Shown here: positions 8,345 through 22,898 of the stretch, piece by piece
Layout of the letters: every line of letters begins with the position of its first letter
Numbering within the stretch: the first letter of the stretch is position 1
NCBI RefSeq assembly: GCF_000018945.1
Contig: NC_011978.1
Span: forward strand, 1,334,729 to 1,398,728
DNA from: Thermotoga neapolitana DSM 4359
GTDB taxonomy: Bacteria > Thermotogota > Thermotogae > Thermotogales > Thermotogaceae
Reading direction: 5' to 3'
DNA: 64,000 bases
Notes under the pieces: generated by a model
What the model saw: the letters and a program-made list of their open reading frames with translations, nothing else
Told to the model about the DNA's origin: nothing
Database searches by the model: none
Translations under genes and position numbers: made by a program

Positions 8345-9349
8345 ATGGCGTTCATCAAAAGTTATCTCATTCCAAGGTTGTTACAGTACTTTGTTGTGAC
8401 GTTTCTTGGACTCACGGCGATTTTCTTCTTACCCAGGTTGCTACCTGTAGATCCTATAAAGCAACAGCTCCAGCAATATCAAACTTTCGGTGTCTATATT
8501 CCCCCCGAGCAGCAGGAAGAGATGATGAGAACATTGAGGCAGCTTTACGGGCTGGAAGGAACTCTATGGGATCAGTATGTGAATTTCTGGAAGAGGTTGT
8601 TCACAGGGAATTTTGGGCCCTCACTTTCCAGATACCCGATTCCTGTCACACAACTCATTGCACAGGCTCTTCCGTGGACGGTGGGTTTGCTTTCTCTCAC
8701 GACGATTCTGAGCTGGATAGTGGCCGTGATCGCCGGGGGAATAGTGGGTTACTATAGAAAACGCTGGATGGAAGCTCTCGATGTGATAGTTATGATCATA
8801 AGACCCATCCCATACTATGTGATGGCTTTGATTTGCTTGATTCTCTTTGCCTATGTCTTTCCTATTTTTCCTTTGAGCGGCGGAATAGGCGTGGGACGCG
8901 AACTTACCTTCAGTTTAGAAACTGTTATTAGCATTATAAAACATGGCACCTTACCTGCTCTTACACTCCTGATAGTGGGTATTGCCTGGCAATTTCAGAG
9001 TATGAAACTCATGGTCCAGGTTGTGAAAGCTGAGGATCACGTCTGGTACGCGAAAACGGCGGGAGTAATAGAAAGAATGATAGTTCGCAATCATGTGATC
9101 AGAAACGCGATGCTTCCCATGATAACCCAGCTGGGCCTTCAATTTGGAGGGATATTCTCTGGGGCGTTGATCACAGAGATGGTCTTTGCGTACCCGGGAA
9201 TAGGATGGATCCTGTACGATGCCATTATGAAAGCTGACTATAACCTGATCATGGGAATCATGTGTATCTCCACGGTTGCTGTGACTACTTCTATTCTCTT
9301 CCTTGATCTTGTTTATCCCCTTTTCGATCCACGAGTGAGATATCGATGA
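8345..9349 (+). CDS. Opp/Dpp-type ABC transporter permease (DppB/OppB)
   Basis: A 334-residue inner-membrane permease. The N-terminal helix and long extracytoplasmic segment are typical of OppB (PRLLPVDPIKQQLQQY, RQLYGLEGTLWDQYVNFWKR), followed by five more helices. The C-terminal half has LITEMVFAYPGIGWILYDAI and the family ending FLDLVYPLFDPRVRYR. GGGAGG lies 8 nt before ATG 8345. It pairs with the DppC-type permease 16 bp downstream; together they form the channel served by the binding protein at 6386-8293. Confidence 0.93.
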   Translation: MAFIKSYLIPRLLQYFVVTFLGLTAIFFLPRLLPVDPIKQQLQQYQTFGVYIPPEQQEEMMRTLRQLYGLEGTLWDQYVNFWKRLFTGNFGPSLSRYPIPVTQLIAQALPWTVGLLSLTTILSWIVAVIAGGIVGYYRKRWMEALDVIVMIIRPIPYYVMALICLILFAYVFPIFPLSGGIGVGRELTFSLETVISIIKHGTLPALTLLIVGIAWQFQSMKLMVQVVKAEDHVWYAKTAGVIERMIVRNHVIRNAMLPMITQLGLQFGGIFSGALITEMVFAYPGIGWILYDAIMKADYNLIMGIMCISTVAVTTSILFLDLVYPLFDPRVRYR

Positions 9350-9365
9350 AGGTAGGGTGAAGATC

Positions 9366-10244
9366 ATGGAGCGAGTTTGGGGAGTCTTCAAGGATCTCTT
9401 CAGAGATTACAGATTCACGGTTGCTTTCATTGTACTGGTATTGCTGATATTTCTCTCTGTGCTGTCGCATTTTTCGCCCTATGATCCTATAAGAATTTAC
9501 CAGGTACCACGTGGTCTTCCTCCTTCACTTGAGCATCCGCTGGGTACCAACTGGCTTGGGCAGGATGTCTTCTGGAGACTCACTTTTGCTGTGAGAAACT
9601 CTCTGATGATAGCCGTTGTTACAGCGTTGTTTTCACGTGCAATAGCTGTTTTTGTGGGAATACTGTCAGGTTACAAAGGAGGAGCAGTGGATCGTGTCTT
9701 GATGACAGTAGGAGATACGACCATGGTTCTTCCGTTTTTGATCGTGCTCATTGTGATCTCCATGATTCTCAGAGACTGGACGAAGTCCTTTTTTAACCTG
9801 GGACTTCTTCTTGCTTTCTTTTCTTGGGCCTGGGACGCGAGGGTGATAAGGTCGCAGGTACTCAGTTTAAGGGAAAGAGATTTCACATTTGTTGCGATTC
9901 TTTCCGGTATGTCAACGTTGAGGATCGTCTACAAACAGTTGCTTCCTCACGTTCTTCCAATCATATTTACAACATTCATAAACAACATGGCGTGGGCAAT
10001 AGGTATGGAGATCACACTCGCTTACCTGGGGCTCGGTATCGATCCCACCGTTCCCACCATTGGAACAATGCTTCAGAGAGCGATTTACAGGCAGGCTCTC
10101 TTTCTCGGACTCTGGTGGTGGTTGGTTGCACCAATCGTTGCTGCAATTCTGTTGTTTGTGGCCCTCTACTGGTTATCCACCAGTGTAAGTGAATATCTGG
10201 ACCCAAGGGCTCGTTTTCAAAGAATTGGCTTTGGAAGGAAATAA
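9366..10244 (+). CDS. Opp/Dpp-type ABC transporter permease (DppC/OppC)
   Basis: A 292-residue permease with six helices, the OppC hallmark EHPLGTNWLGQDVFWRL near residue 57 and the ending LDPRARFQ. I take ATG 9366, 8-9 nt after AAGGTAGGG; GTG 9357 directly abuts that ribosome site. In most OppC proteins the HPLGTDxLGRD motif follows the first helix, as here. It is followed within 15 bp by the ATPase gene. Confidence 0.92.
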   Translation: MERVWGVFKDLFRDYRFTVAFIVLVLLIFLSVLSHFSPYDPIRIYQVPRGLPPSLEHPLGTNWLGQDVFWRLTFAVRNSLMIAVVTALFSRAIAVFVGILSGYKGGAVDRVLMTVGDTTMVLPFLIVLIVISMILRDWTKSFFNLGLLLAFFSWAWDARVIRSQVLSLRERDFTFVAILSGMSTLRIVYKQLLPHVLPIIFTTFINNMAWAIGMEITLAYLGLGIDPTVPTIGTMLQRAIYRQALFLGLWWWLVAPIVAAILLFVALYWLSTSVSEYLDPRARFQRIGFGRK

Positions 10245-10258
10245 CGGAGGTGTCACAG

Positions 10259-11221
10259 GTGAAAGCGACTATTCTTGAAGTAAAGAATCTCACGAAGGTG
10301 TTTACTGTGGGATCATGGATATTCAGAACAAAAATTGTAGCGGTTGACGATATATCTTTTTCTTTAAGAAATGCAGAGATATTCACTCTGGCAGGAGAAA
10401 GTGGATGTGGGAAAACGACAACAGCGCGAATGATCTTGGGATTTGAAGAACCAACGTCTGGTGATATCGTGTTTGAGGGTGTGAGTATCCATGAATGGAA
10501 AAAGAAAAGAAAGGAATTCATGAAGAAGGTGCAGGCAGTGTTTCAGAATCCATTTGAAGGCTTCAATCCTCTTCTCAGTATAGACGATATATTCTTCGAA
10601 ACCGTACGTAACTACGCCCTTGCCTCTACAAACGATGAAGCCAGAAGATTGATCGACGAGAAATTAAAACTCGTCGGATTGAGGTTCGAAGACATAAATG
10701 GTCGCTATTCAAGTGAACTCTCTGGAGGGCAGCTTCAAAGAGCCCTGATCGCTCGTGCTTTGCTAAGTAATCCTTCACTCCTGATAGCAGATGAACCTGT
10801 CTCCATGGTGGATGCCTCTCTCAGAATGTCCATTGTCAACCTTTTTGCTCAACTCAGAGACCAGCTCGGAGTGAGTGTCATTTACATCACCCATGATCTG
10901 GCCACAGCCTATTACGTGAGCGATCGTATAGCGATCATGTTTCGAGGGGACATTGTGGAAATGGGGTCGGTGGAAAGAGTGCTGACAGATCCCAAGCATC
11001 CATACACGCGTCTGTTGCGTGAATCTATACCGGAACCCGACCCTGAGAAAAAATGGAAAGAAGAGATCACCATAGCGGACACGGAATATGAAGAGTATCT
11101 GAGAAAGGGTTGCAAGTTTGCAGGAAGGTGTCCTGAAGTAATGAGTATTTGTAGGGAAGAAAAGCCTCCTGAGATTATGGTGGGAGATTCTATGGTGAGA
11201 TGCCACCTTTACAAAAAATGA
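10259..11221 (+). CDS. Opp/Dpp-type ABC transporter ATPase (DppF/OppF-like)
   Basis: A 320-residue nucleotide-binding subunit: Walker A GESGCGKTT, Q-loop FQNPFEGFNP, signature LSGGQLQRALIARAL, Walker B LLIADEPVSMVD and switch His in YITHDLA. The C-terminus carries the Cys-rich oligopeptide-transporter tail (GCKFAGRCPEVMSIC). GTG 10259 is preferred, 8 nt after GGAGG (10246-10250); GTG 10250 overlaps that site. A second ATPase of the same transporter lies at 13197, separated by the GH42 gene. Confidence 0.92.
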   Translation: MKATILEVKNLTKVFTVGSWIFRTKIVAVDDISFSLRNAEIFTLAGESGCGKTTTARMILGFEEPTSGDIVFEGVSIHEWKKKRKEFMKKVQAVFQNPFEGFNPLLSIDDIFFETVRNYALASTNDEARRLIDEKLKLVGLRFEDINGRYSSELSGGQLQRALIARALLSNPSLLIADEPVSMVDASLRMSIVNLFAQLRDQLGVSVIYITHDLATAYYVSDRIAIMFRGDIVEMGSVERVLTDPKHPYTRLLRESIPEPDPEKKWKEEITIADTEYEEYLRKGCKFAGRCPEVMSICREEKPPEIMVGDSMVRCHLYKK

Positions 11222-11237
11222 AGGGGGAGGATCTGCC

Positions 11238-13184
11238 ATGCTCGGAGTTTGTTACTATCCGGAACACTGGGGTGTTGAAAAGGTAGAAGAAGACTTCAGA
11301 AGGATGAAAGAACTCGGGATAGAGTACGTGAGAATCGGAGAGTTTGCTTGGAGCAGAATAGAGCCGGAGCGAGGAAAATTCAACTGGGAATGGCTGGACA
11401 GAACGCTGGAAGCGGCCGAGAGGATGGGTTTGAAGATCATCCTGGGAACACCCACAGCCACACCTCCAAAGTGGCTTGTGGACGAGCATTCAGAGATCCT
11501 TCCTGTCGACAGAGAAGGAAGAGTGAAGAACTTTGGCTCCAGAAGACATTACTGTTTCTCCAGCCCTGTGTATCGGGAAGAAGCAAAGAGAATCGTCTCC
11601 ATTGTTGCAGGAAGGTACGGAAAGCATCCGGCTGTTGTGGGCTGGCAGACCGACAACGAGTACGGCTGTCACGACACGGTGAGGTGTTACTGTCCAAGGT
11701 GTAAGAAAGCCTTCCAGAAATGGCTTGAGAGAAGATACGAAGGAGACATAGATAAACTGAACAGGGCCTGGGGAACGGTGTTCTGGAGTCAGGAATACAG
11801 GTCCTTCGAGGAGATAGAACTTCCCAACCTCACACCTGCAGGTCCAAATCCTTCGCATCTTCTCGATTACTACAGATTCGCCTCAGACCAGGTGGTAGAG
11901 TTCAACAGGCTCCAGGTGGAGATCATAAGAGAACTTTCTCCGGGAAGGTTCGTCACGCACAACTTCATGGCTGGCTTCACAGACTTTGATCACTACAAAA
12001 TCTCAAAAGACCTGGACTTTGCCAGCTGGGACAACTATCCACTCGGTCACACTCTAGTCTTTCTGAGAGCGAAGGGAGAAAGCAAGAACCCGTTCAACAG
12101 GGTGGGACACCCTGACATAATCTCCTTCTCACACGATCTTTATCGTGGTGTGGGTAGGGGAAGGTTCTGGGTGATGGAACAGCAGGCAGGGCCTGTGAAC
12201 TGGGCTCCCTACAATCTCTGGCCGGCAGAGGGTGCGGTGAGGCTCTGGACCTGGCAGGCTTTTGCACACGGAGCAGAAGTGGTTTCTTACTTCAGGTGGA
12301 GGCAGGCACCCTTTGCACAGGAGCAGATGCACTCTGGCCTTCTTGCTCCGGACTCATCTCCATCTCAGGGATATCAGGAGGTAAAGCAGGTCTTTGAAGA
12401 ACTGAAAGGTGTTGATCTGAGCGAACCGGTAAAGAGTGAAGTTGCCCTCGTTTTCGATTACGAGACGGCGTGGGTGTTTTCCATCCAGCCACACGGCGAA
12501 GGTGTTAATTACCTTGATCTTGTCCTCAGGTTCTACAGTGCCCTCAGAGGGCTTGGCCTCAATGTGGATATCGTGTCGGCTGATTCTCCTCTAGATGGTT
12601 ACAGAATGGTGGTTGTTCCAAGCCTTGCAATCGTGAGGGAAGAGGCCCTGGAGAACTTCAAAAAATACAGCGGTGTTCTTGTGATTGGTCCAAGAAGCGG
12701 TAGCAAAACAGAAACCTTCCAGATTCCAGAAGAGATGCCTCCCGGTCTTCTGAAGGAGATCATACCTGTGGAGGTAAAAAGGGTTGAAAGTCTTGGAACA
12801 GGAAACGTTGAAGTTCTTCTGTGGGATGGGAAAAAGTACCCTGTGACGATCTGGAGAGAGGATGTGGATCCCACCATCGCGGAAGTGGTGGCAAGATTTG
12901 AAGACGGTCCCGGAGCGATCTTTCGTAAAGAAAACGTGTACTATCTTGCCTTCTGGCCGGACAGAGAATTTCTTCTGGATTTCTTCGAAAAACTGATGAA
13001 GGAGATAGGGTACACGGTGAGAAGACTTCCAGAGGGTGTGCGCATTCAAAAGAGAGGAAAGTACACGTTTGCTTTCAACTTTTCACCTCATGAAACAGAA
13101 GTGGAGATACCGGATGATGCCCGGATCGTTCTGGGCGATCGAAAAGTAGAACCTTACAGTCTGGTTGTCTGGGAAGAAGTATGA
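11238..13184 (+). CDS. Beta-galactosidase, GH42
   Basis: A cytoplasmic retaining beta-galactosidase of 648 residues; no signal peptide. The barrel (residues 1-390) contains acid/base E141 in WQTDNEYGC and nucleophile E314 in WVMEQQAGPVNW, close to E141/E312 of the Thermus A4 enzyme. A zinc-site cluster of cysteines follows E141 (CHDTVRCYCPRCKKAF). A trimerisation domain (about 395-590) and a C-terminal beta domain follow. It sits between the two ATPase genes of the galactoside transporter, so it probably hydrolyses imported galactooligosaccharides. GGGGGAGG lies 8 nt before ATG 11238. Confidence 0.95.
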   Translation: MLGVCYYPEHWGVEKVEEDFRRMKELGIEYVRIGEFAWSRIEPERGKFNWEWLDRTLEAAERMGLKIILGTPTATPPKWLVDEHSEILPVDREGRVKNFGSRRHYCFSSPVYREEAKRIVSIVAGRYGKHPAVVGWQTDNEYGCHDTVRCYCPRCKKAFQKWLERRYEGDIDKLNRAWGTVFWSQEYRSFEEIELPNLTPAGPNPSHLLDYYRFASDQVVEFNRLQVEIIRELSPGRFVTHNFMAGFTDFDHYKISKDLDFASWDNYPLGHTLVFLRAKGESKNPFNRVGHPDIISFSHDLYRGVGRGRFWVMEQQAGPVNWAPYNLWPAEGAVRLWTWQAFAHGAEVVSYFRWRQAPFAQEQMHSGLLAPDSSPSQGYQEVKQVFEELKGVDLSEPVKSEVALVFDYETAWVFSIQPHGEGVNYLDLVLRFYSALRGLGLNVDIVSADSPLDGYRMVVVPSLAIVREEALENFKKYSGVLVIGPRSGSKTETFQIPEEMPPGLLKEIIPVEVKRVESLGTGNVEVLLWDGKKYPVTIWREDVDPTIAEVVARFEDGPGAIFRKENVYYLAFWPDREFLLDFFEKLMKEIGYTVRRLPEGVRIQKRGKYTFAFNFSPHETEVEIPDDARIVLGDRKVEPYSLVVWEEV

Positions 13185-13196
13185 GGAGGCGAGTGG

Positions 13197-17440
<4,244 letters not shown>

Positions 17441-17445
17441 TCTGT

Positions 17446-19101
17446 GTGGAGATCTTCAAAAGACCGTTCAGAGAAGGGAGCTTCGTTCTGAAAGAGAAGG
17501 ACTACACCGTTGAGTTCGAGGTGGAGAAGATCCATCTTGGATGGAAGATTTCAGGGAGAGTGAAGGGAAATCCCGGAAGGCTTGAGATCTTTCGGACAAA
17601 CGCACCGAAGAAACTCCTCGTGAACAACTGGCAGTCCTGGGGACCCTGCAGGGTGGTGGATCTTCCATCCTTCACCCCACCCGAGATAGATCCAAACTGG
17701 CAGTACACGGCCTCTGTGGTACCGGATGTGATCAAAAACCGTCTTCAGAGTGACTACTTCGTGGCAGAGGAAGGGAGAGTATACGGTTTTTTGAGTTCGA
17801 AGATCGCACATCCTTTCTTTGCGGCAGAGAATGGAGAACTTGTTGCGTATCTTGAGTACTTCGATGTGAAGTTCGATGACTTCGTTCCGATAGAACCTTT
17901 TGTCGTTCTTGAAGATCCAAACACCTCTCTCCTTCTGGAAAAGTACGCTGAACTCGTCGGGAAGGAAAACAGCGCGAGGATTCCAGAACGTACACCGGTT
18001 GGATGGTGCAGCTGGTACCACTATTTCCTCGATCTCACCTGGGAGGAGACTTTGAAGAATCTGGAACTTGCAGGAGAGTTTCCCTTCGAGGTCTTTCAGA
18101 TAGACGACGCGTATGAAAAAGACATCGGAGACTGGCTCGTCACGAAGAAAGACTTCCCATCTGTGGACGAGATGGCAAGGACGATACAGGAGAAAGGCTT
18201 TGTTCCTGGTATATGGACCGCACCGTTCAGTGTTTCAGAAACATCGGATGTGTTCAACTCCTATCCGGACTGGGTCGTGAAGGAAAACGGAATGCCAAAG
18301 ATGGCGTACAGGAACTGGAACAGAAAGATCTACGCTCTTGACCTTTCAAACAAAGAAGTCCTGGACTGGCTCTTCGACCTCTTCAGCTCTCTCAAGAAGA
18401 TGGGCTACAGATACTTCAAGATCGACTTTCTCTTTGCAGGAGCGATTCCGGGTGAGAGGAAAGAAAACATCACACCCGTTCAGGCGTTCAGAAAGGGGAT
18501 GGAGGTGATCAGAAAGGCGGTTGGAGACTTGTTCATACTCGGATGTGGCTCTCCCCTTCTTCCTGCGGTGGGCTACGTTGACGGCATGAGGATAGGGCCG
18601 GACACCACACCCTTCTGGGGTGATCAAATAGAAGACAACGGAGCACCCGCTGCAAGATGGGCTCTGAGAAATGCCATCACACGTTACTTCATGCACGACA
18701 GACTCTGGCTGAACGATCCGGACTGCCTCATCCTGAGAGAGGAAAAAACAGAACTGACCCCAAAAGAGAGAGAGCTCTACTCGTACACCTGTGGGATCCT
18801 CGACAACATGATCATAGAAAGTGACGACCTGTCACTTGTGAAAGAGCACGGAAGGAAGGTTCTGAGAGAGACACTCGATCTTCTCGGGGGAAAGCCCCGT
18901 GTTCTGAACATCATGACAGAGGATCTGAAGTACGAGATCGTCTCGTCTGGCACGATCTCTGGAAACACCAGGCTCGTTGTCGATCTCAAAAACAGAGAGT
19001 ACCATCTGGAAAAAGAGGGAAAGTCCTCTCTGAGAAAGAAGGTTGTCAAAAGAGAAGACGGAAGAAACTTCTACTTCTACGAAGAGGGTGAGAGAGAATG
19101 A
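17446..19101 (+). CDS. galA: Alpha-galactosidase, GH36
   Basis: A cytoplasmic retaining alpha-galactosidase of 551 residues that removes alpha-1,6-galactose from raffinose- or galactomannan-type oligosaccharides. GTG 17446 follows GAGGTGATCT and gives the N-terminus [13 protein letters not shown], matching known Thermotoga GalA. From this start the nucleophile is D327 ([10 protein letters not shown]) and the acid/base D386 ([11 protein letters not shown]), in line with D327/D387 of the T. maritima enzyme. The active-site motif [16 protein letters not shown] is complete. It overlaps galT by 4 bp. Confidence 0.95.
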   Translation: MEIFKRPFREGSFVLKEKDYTVEFEVEKIHLGWKISGRVKGNPGRLEIFRTNAPKKLLVNNWQSWGPCRVVDLPSFTPPEIDPNWQYTASVVPDVIKNRLQSDYFVAEEGRVYGFLSSKIAHPFFAAENGELVAYLEYFDVKFDDFVPIEPFVVLEDPNTSLLLEKYAELVGKENSARIPERTPVGWCSWYHYFLDLTWEETLKNLELAGEFPFEVFQIDDAYEKDIGDWLVTKKDFPSVDEMARTIQEKGFVPGIWTAPFSVSETSDVFNSYPDWVVKENGMPKMAYRNWNRKIYALDLSNKEVLDWLFDLFSSLKKMGYRYFKIDFLFAGAIPGERKENITPVQAFRKGMEVIRKAVGDLFILGCGSPLLPAVGYVDGMRIGPDTTPFWGDQIEDNGAPAARWALRNAITRYFMHDRLWLNDPDCLILREEKTELTPKERELYSYTCGILDNMIIESDDLSLVKEHGRKVLRETLDLLGGKPRVLNIMTEDLKYEIVSSGTISGNTRLVVDLKNREYHLEKEGKSSLRKKVVKREDGRNFYFYEEGERE

Positions 19102-20054
19102 TGGAACTCAGGTACAACCCGCTCACAGACGAATGGGTGATCATCTCCGCTGCAACACAGAAAAGACCGGTTCAGCCTTCGAAAACGGAGTGTCCCATAT
19201 GTGTGGGAGGACTGGAACTTCCCGAAGAGTACGATCTGGTTACCTTCGAAAACAGATATCCTTCTCTCAAAAAGGACCCTCCTCCTGTGGACTGGAAGGA
19301 GAAGGGACCTTTCAGAAAAGAAGAGTCCCGCGGTGTATGCGAGGTGGTGGTCTACACCTCCGATCACAACACCGCACTCCCCGGTATGCCTCTGAAACAG
19401 ATAGAAAAACTCGTTGAGATGTGGGTGGACCGAACCAGGGACCTTTCCCGGCACGATTTTGTGAAGTACGTCTTCATCTTCGAAAACCGTGGAAAAGAAG
19501 TTGGTGCCTCTCTTCCCCATCCACACGGTCAGATCTACGCCTTTCCTTTCCTTCCAAAAAGAATAGAGGTGAAGATAGATGCGATGAGAAAGTGGTACGA
19601 GGAAAAAAGAAGATGTCCCATCTGCGAGATCCTCGAGAACGAAGAAGAGGAAAGGAAGGTGTACGAAACAGAAAACTTCGTAGCGGTTGTTCCCTTCTAC
19701 GCGCGCTTTCCGTACGAGGTGCACATATATCCAAAAAGGCACGTGAGCACGCTCCTTGAGTTTTCTAAGGAAGAGAAGAAAGAATTCGCAAAAGTATTGA
19801 AAGTGGTGACCGCCAAGTACGACAAACTCTTCGATCAGGAGTTTCCGTACATGATGATGTTCTTTCAGGCACCATTCAACGGCGAGGACGTTTCTCACTT
19901 TTTCCACTTCCATGTGGAGTTCAATCCACCAAAAAGAGACAGGGACAAGTTAAAGTGGATGGCAAGCGTTGAGACGGGTACATGGGCTTTCATAAATCCC
20001 GTTGTTCCGGAGGAGGCAGCAAGACAGCTCAGGGAGACGGAGGTGGAGATATGA
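19098..20054 (+). CDS. galT: Galactose-1-phosphate uridylyltransferase
   Basis: A 318-residue Leloir-pathway enzyme converting galactose-1-phosphate and UDP-glucose to glucose-1-phosphate and UDP-galactose. The GalT/HIT active site is [16 protein letters not shown], where the middle His carries the uridylyl group. Zinc-binding cysteines appear in CPICVGG and CPICEI. It also has the family motifs FENRYPSL and [13 protein letters not shown]. It starts with tandem ATGATG at 19098; either ATG may be used. Coupled by overlap to galA upstream and galK downstream. Confidence 0.95.
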   Translation: MMELRYNPLTDEWVIISAATQKRPVQPSKTECPICVGGLELPEEYDLVTFENRYPSLKKDPPPVDWKEKGPFRKEESRGVCEVVVYTSDHNTALPGMPLKQIEKLVEMWVDRTRDLSRHDFVKYVFIFENRGKEVGASLPHPHGQIYAFPFLPKRIEVKIDAMRKWYEEKRRCPICEILENEEEERKVYETENFVAVVPFYARFPYEVHIYPKRHVSTLLEFSKEEKKEFAKVLKVVTAKYDKLFDQEFPYMMMFFQAPFNGEDVSHFFHFHVEFNPPKRDRDKLKWMASVETGTWAFINPVVPEEAARQLRETEVEI

Positions 20055-21103
20055 GGGTGAAGGCACCGGGAAGAATAAACATCATCGGAGAGCACACCGA
20101 CTACAACGACGGGTACGTCCTTCCTTTCGCCGTGAACAGGTTCGTCTTTCTCACGATAGAAGATTCAGGAAAGTTCGTCTTCCACTCGGAGAACATGAAC
20201 GAGACGGTGGAAATGGAAAAAATAGAAAAACTGAACAGGTGGACGGACTACATCTCCGGTGTTATCAAAGCCTTCGAGAAAAGAGGCTACAAGGTTTCCC
20301 CTGTGAAGATCTCGGTTTCGTCAAACCTTCCCATGGGTGCGGGGCTTTCAAGTTCTGCAGCACTTGAGATGGCAACCGCCTATGCGATCTCGGAGCACTT
20401 CGGTTTCCATCTGCCTAAACTGGAACTTGTGAAGATCGCACGTGAAGCGGAAGTGGAGTTCGTCGGTGTCAGGTGTGGCATCATGGACCAGTTCACCTCC
20501 GCTTTCGGAAAAAAAGACCACGCGATCTTTCTGGACACGATGACCCTCGAGTACGAGTATGTTCCCCTGAAACTGGAAGGCTACGAGATAAACCTCGTCG
20601 ATTCCAACGTAAAGCACGAACTTTCCTCCTCCGAGTACAACAAAAGAAGGCAGGAGTGTGAAGAGGTTCTGAGAGTTCTTGGAAAAAGAAGCTTTCGTGA
20701 AGTGACAAAGGAAGACCTGAAGAAACTTCCGGACGTTTTGAAAAAGCGTGCCCAGCACGTTCTGGAGGAAAACGAAAGAGTGCTGAAAAGCGTTCAGGCG
20801 TTGAAAGAGGGAGATTTCGAAACGCTTGGAAGGCTTCTTTTCTCTTCCCATGAAAGCCTGAGAGATCTTTACGAGGTGTCCTGCGAAGAGACGGATTTCA
20901 TCGTGGATTTTCTGAAGGGAAGAGAGGGCATTCTGGGTGCGAGAATGGTCGGTGGTGGATTCGGTGGAGGTGTGATCGTTTTATCGAAAAAGGGTGCTTT
21001 TGAGAAGATCAAAGAAGAACTGAAAAACGCTTACAGGGATCGTTTCAAAATAGAACTCACCTTCCACGAAATAGAGAGTGCAGACGGTGTTCAGAAGATC
21101 TGA
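20051..21103 (+). CDS. galK: Galactokinase
   Basis: A 350-residue GHMP kinase phosphorylating galactose at C1. It shows the galactokinase signature GRINIIGEHTDYNDGYVLP at the N-terminus, the ATP-binding loop PMGAGLSSSAALEMA, the base-specific D in CGIMDQFTSAFG, and the C-terminal GGGFGGGVIVL loop. ATG 20051 overlaps the galT stop (ATGA) and has GGAGG 7 nt upstream. It is the last gene of the galactoside operon, followed by a terminator. Confidence 0.96.
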   Translation: MRVKAPGRINIIGEHTDYNDGYVLPFAVNRFVFLTIEDSGKFVFHSENMNETVEMEKIEKLNRWTDYISGVIKAFEKRGYKVSPVKISVSSNLPMGAGLSSSAALEMATAYAISEHFGFHLPKLELVKIAREAEVEFVGVRCGIMDQFTSAFGKKDHAIFLDTMTLEYEYVPLKLEGYEINLVDSNVKHELSSSEYNKRRQECEEVLRVLGKRSFREVTKEDLKKLPDVLKKRAQHVLEENERVLKSVQALKEGDFETLGRLLFSSHESLRDLYEVSCEETDFIVDFLKGREGILGARMVGGGFGGGVIVLSKKGAFEKIKEELKNAYRDRFKIELTFHEIESADGVQKI

Positions 21104-21104
21104 A

Positions 21105-21127
21105 GGGAGCGCGAGCTCCCTTTTTTT
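21105..21127 (+). terminator. Rho-independent terminator of the galactoside operon
   Basis: GGGAGC (21105-21110), loop GCGA and GCTCCC (21115-21120) are followed at once by seven T (21121-21127). It closes the operon that starts at the 6326 promoter. Confidence 0.92.
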
Positions 21128-21167
21128 GATATACTTGTGTGTGGATCGCAGAATGTCGGGAGGTAGA

Positions 21168-22728
21168 ATGTTGAAGATCACAGCGTATTTTAAGTATCAC
21201 TTCCCGTCTTTTGCCGTCAGTTTCCTTCTCTTTTTGCTGGTGTTTTCCCTTTTCTTTTCCATAACGAAGGTGAACGGTTTTTTGATAGAAAGCTGGGTTC
21301 TTGAAAATGAACGTGGGGAGATAGGATCAACCTTTCAAAAGTTCTCAAAGGAACCTTTCACAGTCTTTTTGGCAGCCAGGATTTCCAGAGATGAAGTGCC
21401 TTTCCCTGGACCTCTGTATCTGTACATTCCACAGATGTACCATTCTTACCTTGCCGTTTTTGTCGATGGGGTGAAAATAGGAAGTCACGGATTTGTTGAC
21501 AAAAGGTCCGGATATTTCTGGAATTGGCCGCTCATTTTCGAACTTCCGGAAAAATTCAGTGAGATCACCCTGGAAATCAGTGGTATGTACAGGGTGGGAA
21601 CGGAGACAGGTGTCTACATCGTACCTTCATCCGAAACAGGGAAATACATGGTGCTTTCTTTTATGGTTAGAGTTCTTATTCCAATAACGATCGGTCTTTC
21701 TCTTGCTATAGGAACTGTTATGTTTCTTCTTTCGAACTCCCTTTCTTCCAAAGAGCGAAGGATTTACATGTATCTTGGAATCGCCAGCGTTCTGGGAGCT
21801 GTCTGGCTTTTCGATCTAATCGATTTTTCAGATATGAACTCCTCCCTTTCCCTGCTTCTGTTTCGAAAAGCCACAATAAGTTCTGCTTATTTTGCTTTTT
21901 TCTTTTTACTGCTGGGCTTTTCCGGAATCCTTTCAAAGGAAAGAAAAGGTTTCGTGGACTGGGTTATTCTTGTGCTGAATCTGATCGCCAGTGTTGTTCT
22001 CTGGATGGCTCCAGATCTCATCACTATGGAGCGTTTTATCAGTAGCATAGCATTCGTTCTCATTGTGAATACAATCTATCTTATCTTTCATCTCCATCGT
22101 ATCCAATCACGAAGTTCTACTTGGTTCTGTTTTGTTTTTCATAATGTGTGTTTTAAACGATGCCCTGGTGATAATTTTTCCTCTGAAAGGTATGAAACTC
22201 ATCTCCAACCTTGGGATGGTGGCAATGTTCATAGGTTTCACTTACTTTCTGGTCACACATTACAGAGATCTATTGACAAAACTCACCATTGTCCACACGA
22301 AAAGCCTGATCGATCCACTGACCGGTGCATACAACCGGGGAATTTTCGCGGAAATTCAACTGAATGAAGGAGACACGTTTGTTTACATAGACATAGATGA
22401 TTTCAAGAAGATAAACGACACTCATGGCCACGATGCGGGTGATGAAGTTTTGCGAAACCTGGTTCAGATAGTGAAAAACCACATAAGACAGTCCGATGCT
22501 GTTGTGAGAATGGGGGGAGATGAATTTCTCATAATCCTCAGAGGCTGCTCTCCCGAAAAAGCAGAAGAGATCACCAGAAAGATCCTCTCTGATTTCGAGA
22601 AGTCCAGGTTTCATCCAACGTTTTCATATGGCGTTCATCCTTTCACGGGTTCCCTGAATGAAACCCTTGTGAAGGTCGACGAACTCATGTACAGGATGAA
22701 GGAGGGGAGGAAAAAGGGGAGTGCATAA
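21168..22728 (+). pseudogene. Membrane diguanylate cyclase (7TMR-DISM-like plus GGDEF), frameshifted
   Basis: ATG 21168 with GGGAGG upstream opens a frame with a signal-anchor helix, an extracytoplasmic beta domain (about residues 35-165) and about seven membrane helices, the arrangement of 7TMR-DISM receptors. The frame is lost between about 22085 and 22135. The other frame then runs through IMCVLNDALVIIFPLKG into a complete GGDEF domain with DFKKINDTHGHDAGDE, VVRMGGDEFLI and an RxxD inhibitory site (RQSD). One extra base explains it; the five-T run near 22134 is a candidate site. Repaired, the protein would have about 519 residues. As written, the receptor is separated from its cyclase domain. 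Confidence 0.82.
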
Positions 22729-22739
22729 AAACAAAAAAA

Positions 22740-22815
22740 TGGCTCCGGCGGCAGGACTCGAACCTGCAACCACCTGGTTAACAGCCAGGCGCTCTACCGG
22801 TTGAGCTACGCCGGA
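22740..22815 (-). tRNA. tRNA-Asn (anticodon GTT)
   Basis: The minus strand folds as a full cloverleaf. The acceptor stem is TCCGGCG (22809-22815) with CGCCGGA (22744-22750), the discriminator is G, and CCA is encoded (22740-22742). The D arm has GCTC/GAGC. The anticodon stem-loop is CCTGG CTGTTAA CCAGG with anticodon GTT, and the T loop is TTCGAGT. The run of T after the CCA end on the minus strand may help termination. Confidence 0.97.
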
Positions 22816-22828
22816 ACCTCCAGGGATA

Positions 22829-22857
22829 ATTGTACTATATACTCTCAGAAATTTCAA
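22829..22857 (-). promoter_or_regulatory. Promoter of tRNA-Asn
   Basis: On the minus strand TTGAAA (22852-22857) and TACAAT (22829-22834) are separated by 17 bp. Transcription would start near 22822, about 7 nt before the mature tRNA 5' end. Confidence 0.75.
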
Positions 22858-22898
22858 GTGGGGACGATGGTAAAATGAAGGAAAAAGTTGGAAAAAAC

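Noticed and set aside
22125-22145. Programmed +1 frameshift in the membrane GGDEF gene
   Set aside because: No slippery codon with a following stop or an internal Shine-Dalgarno in the right place; simple mutation or read error is more likely.
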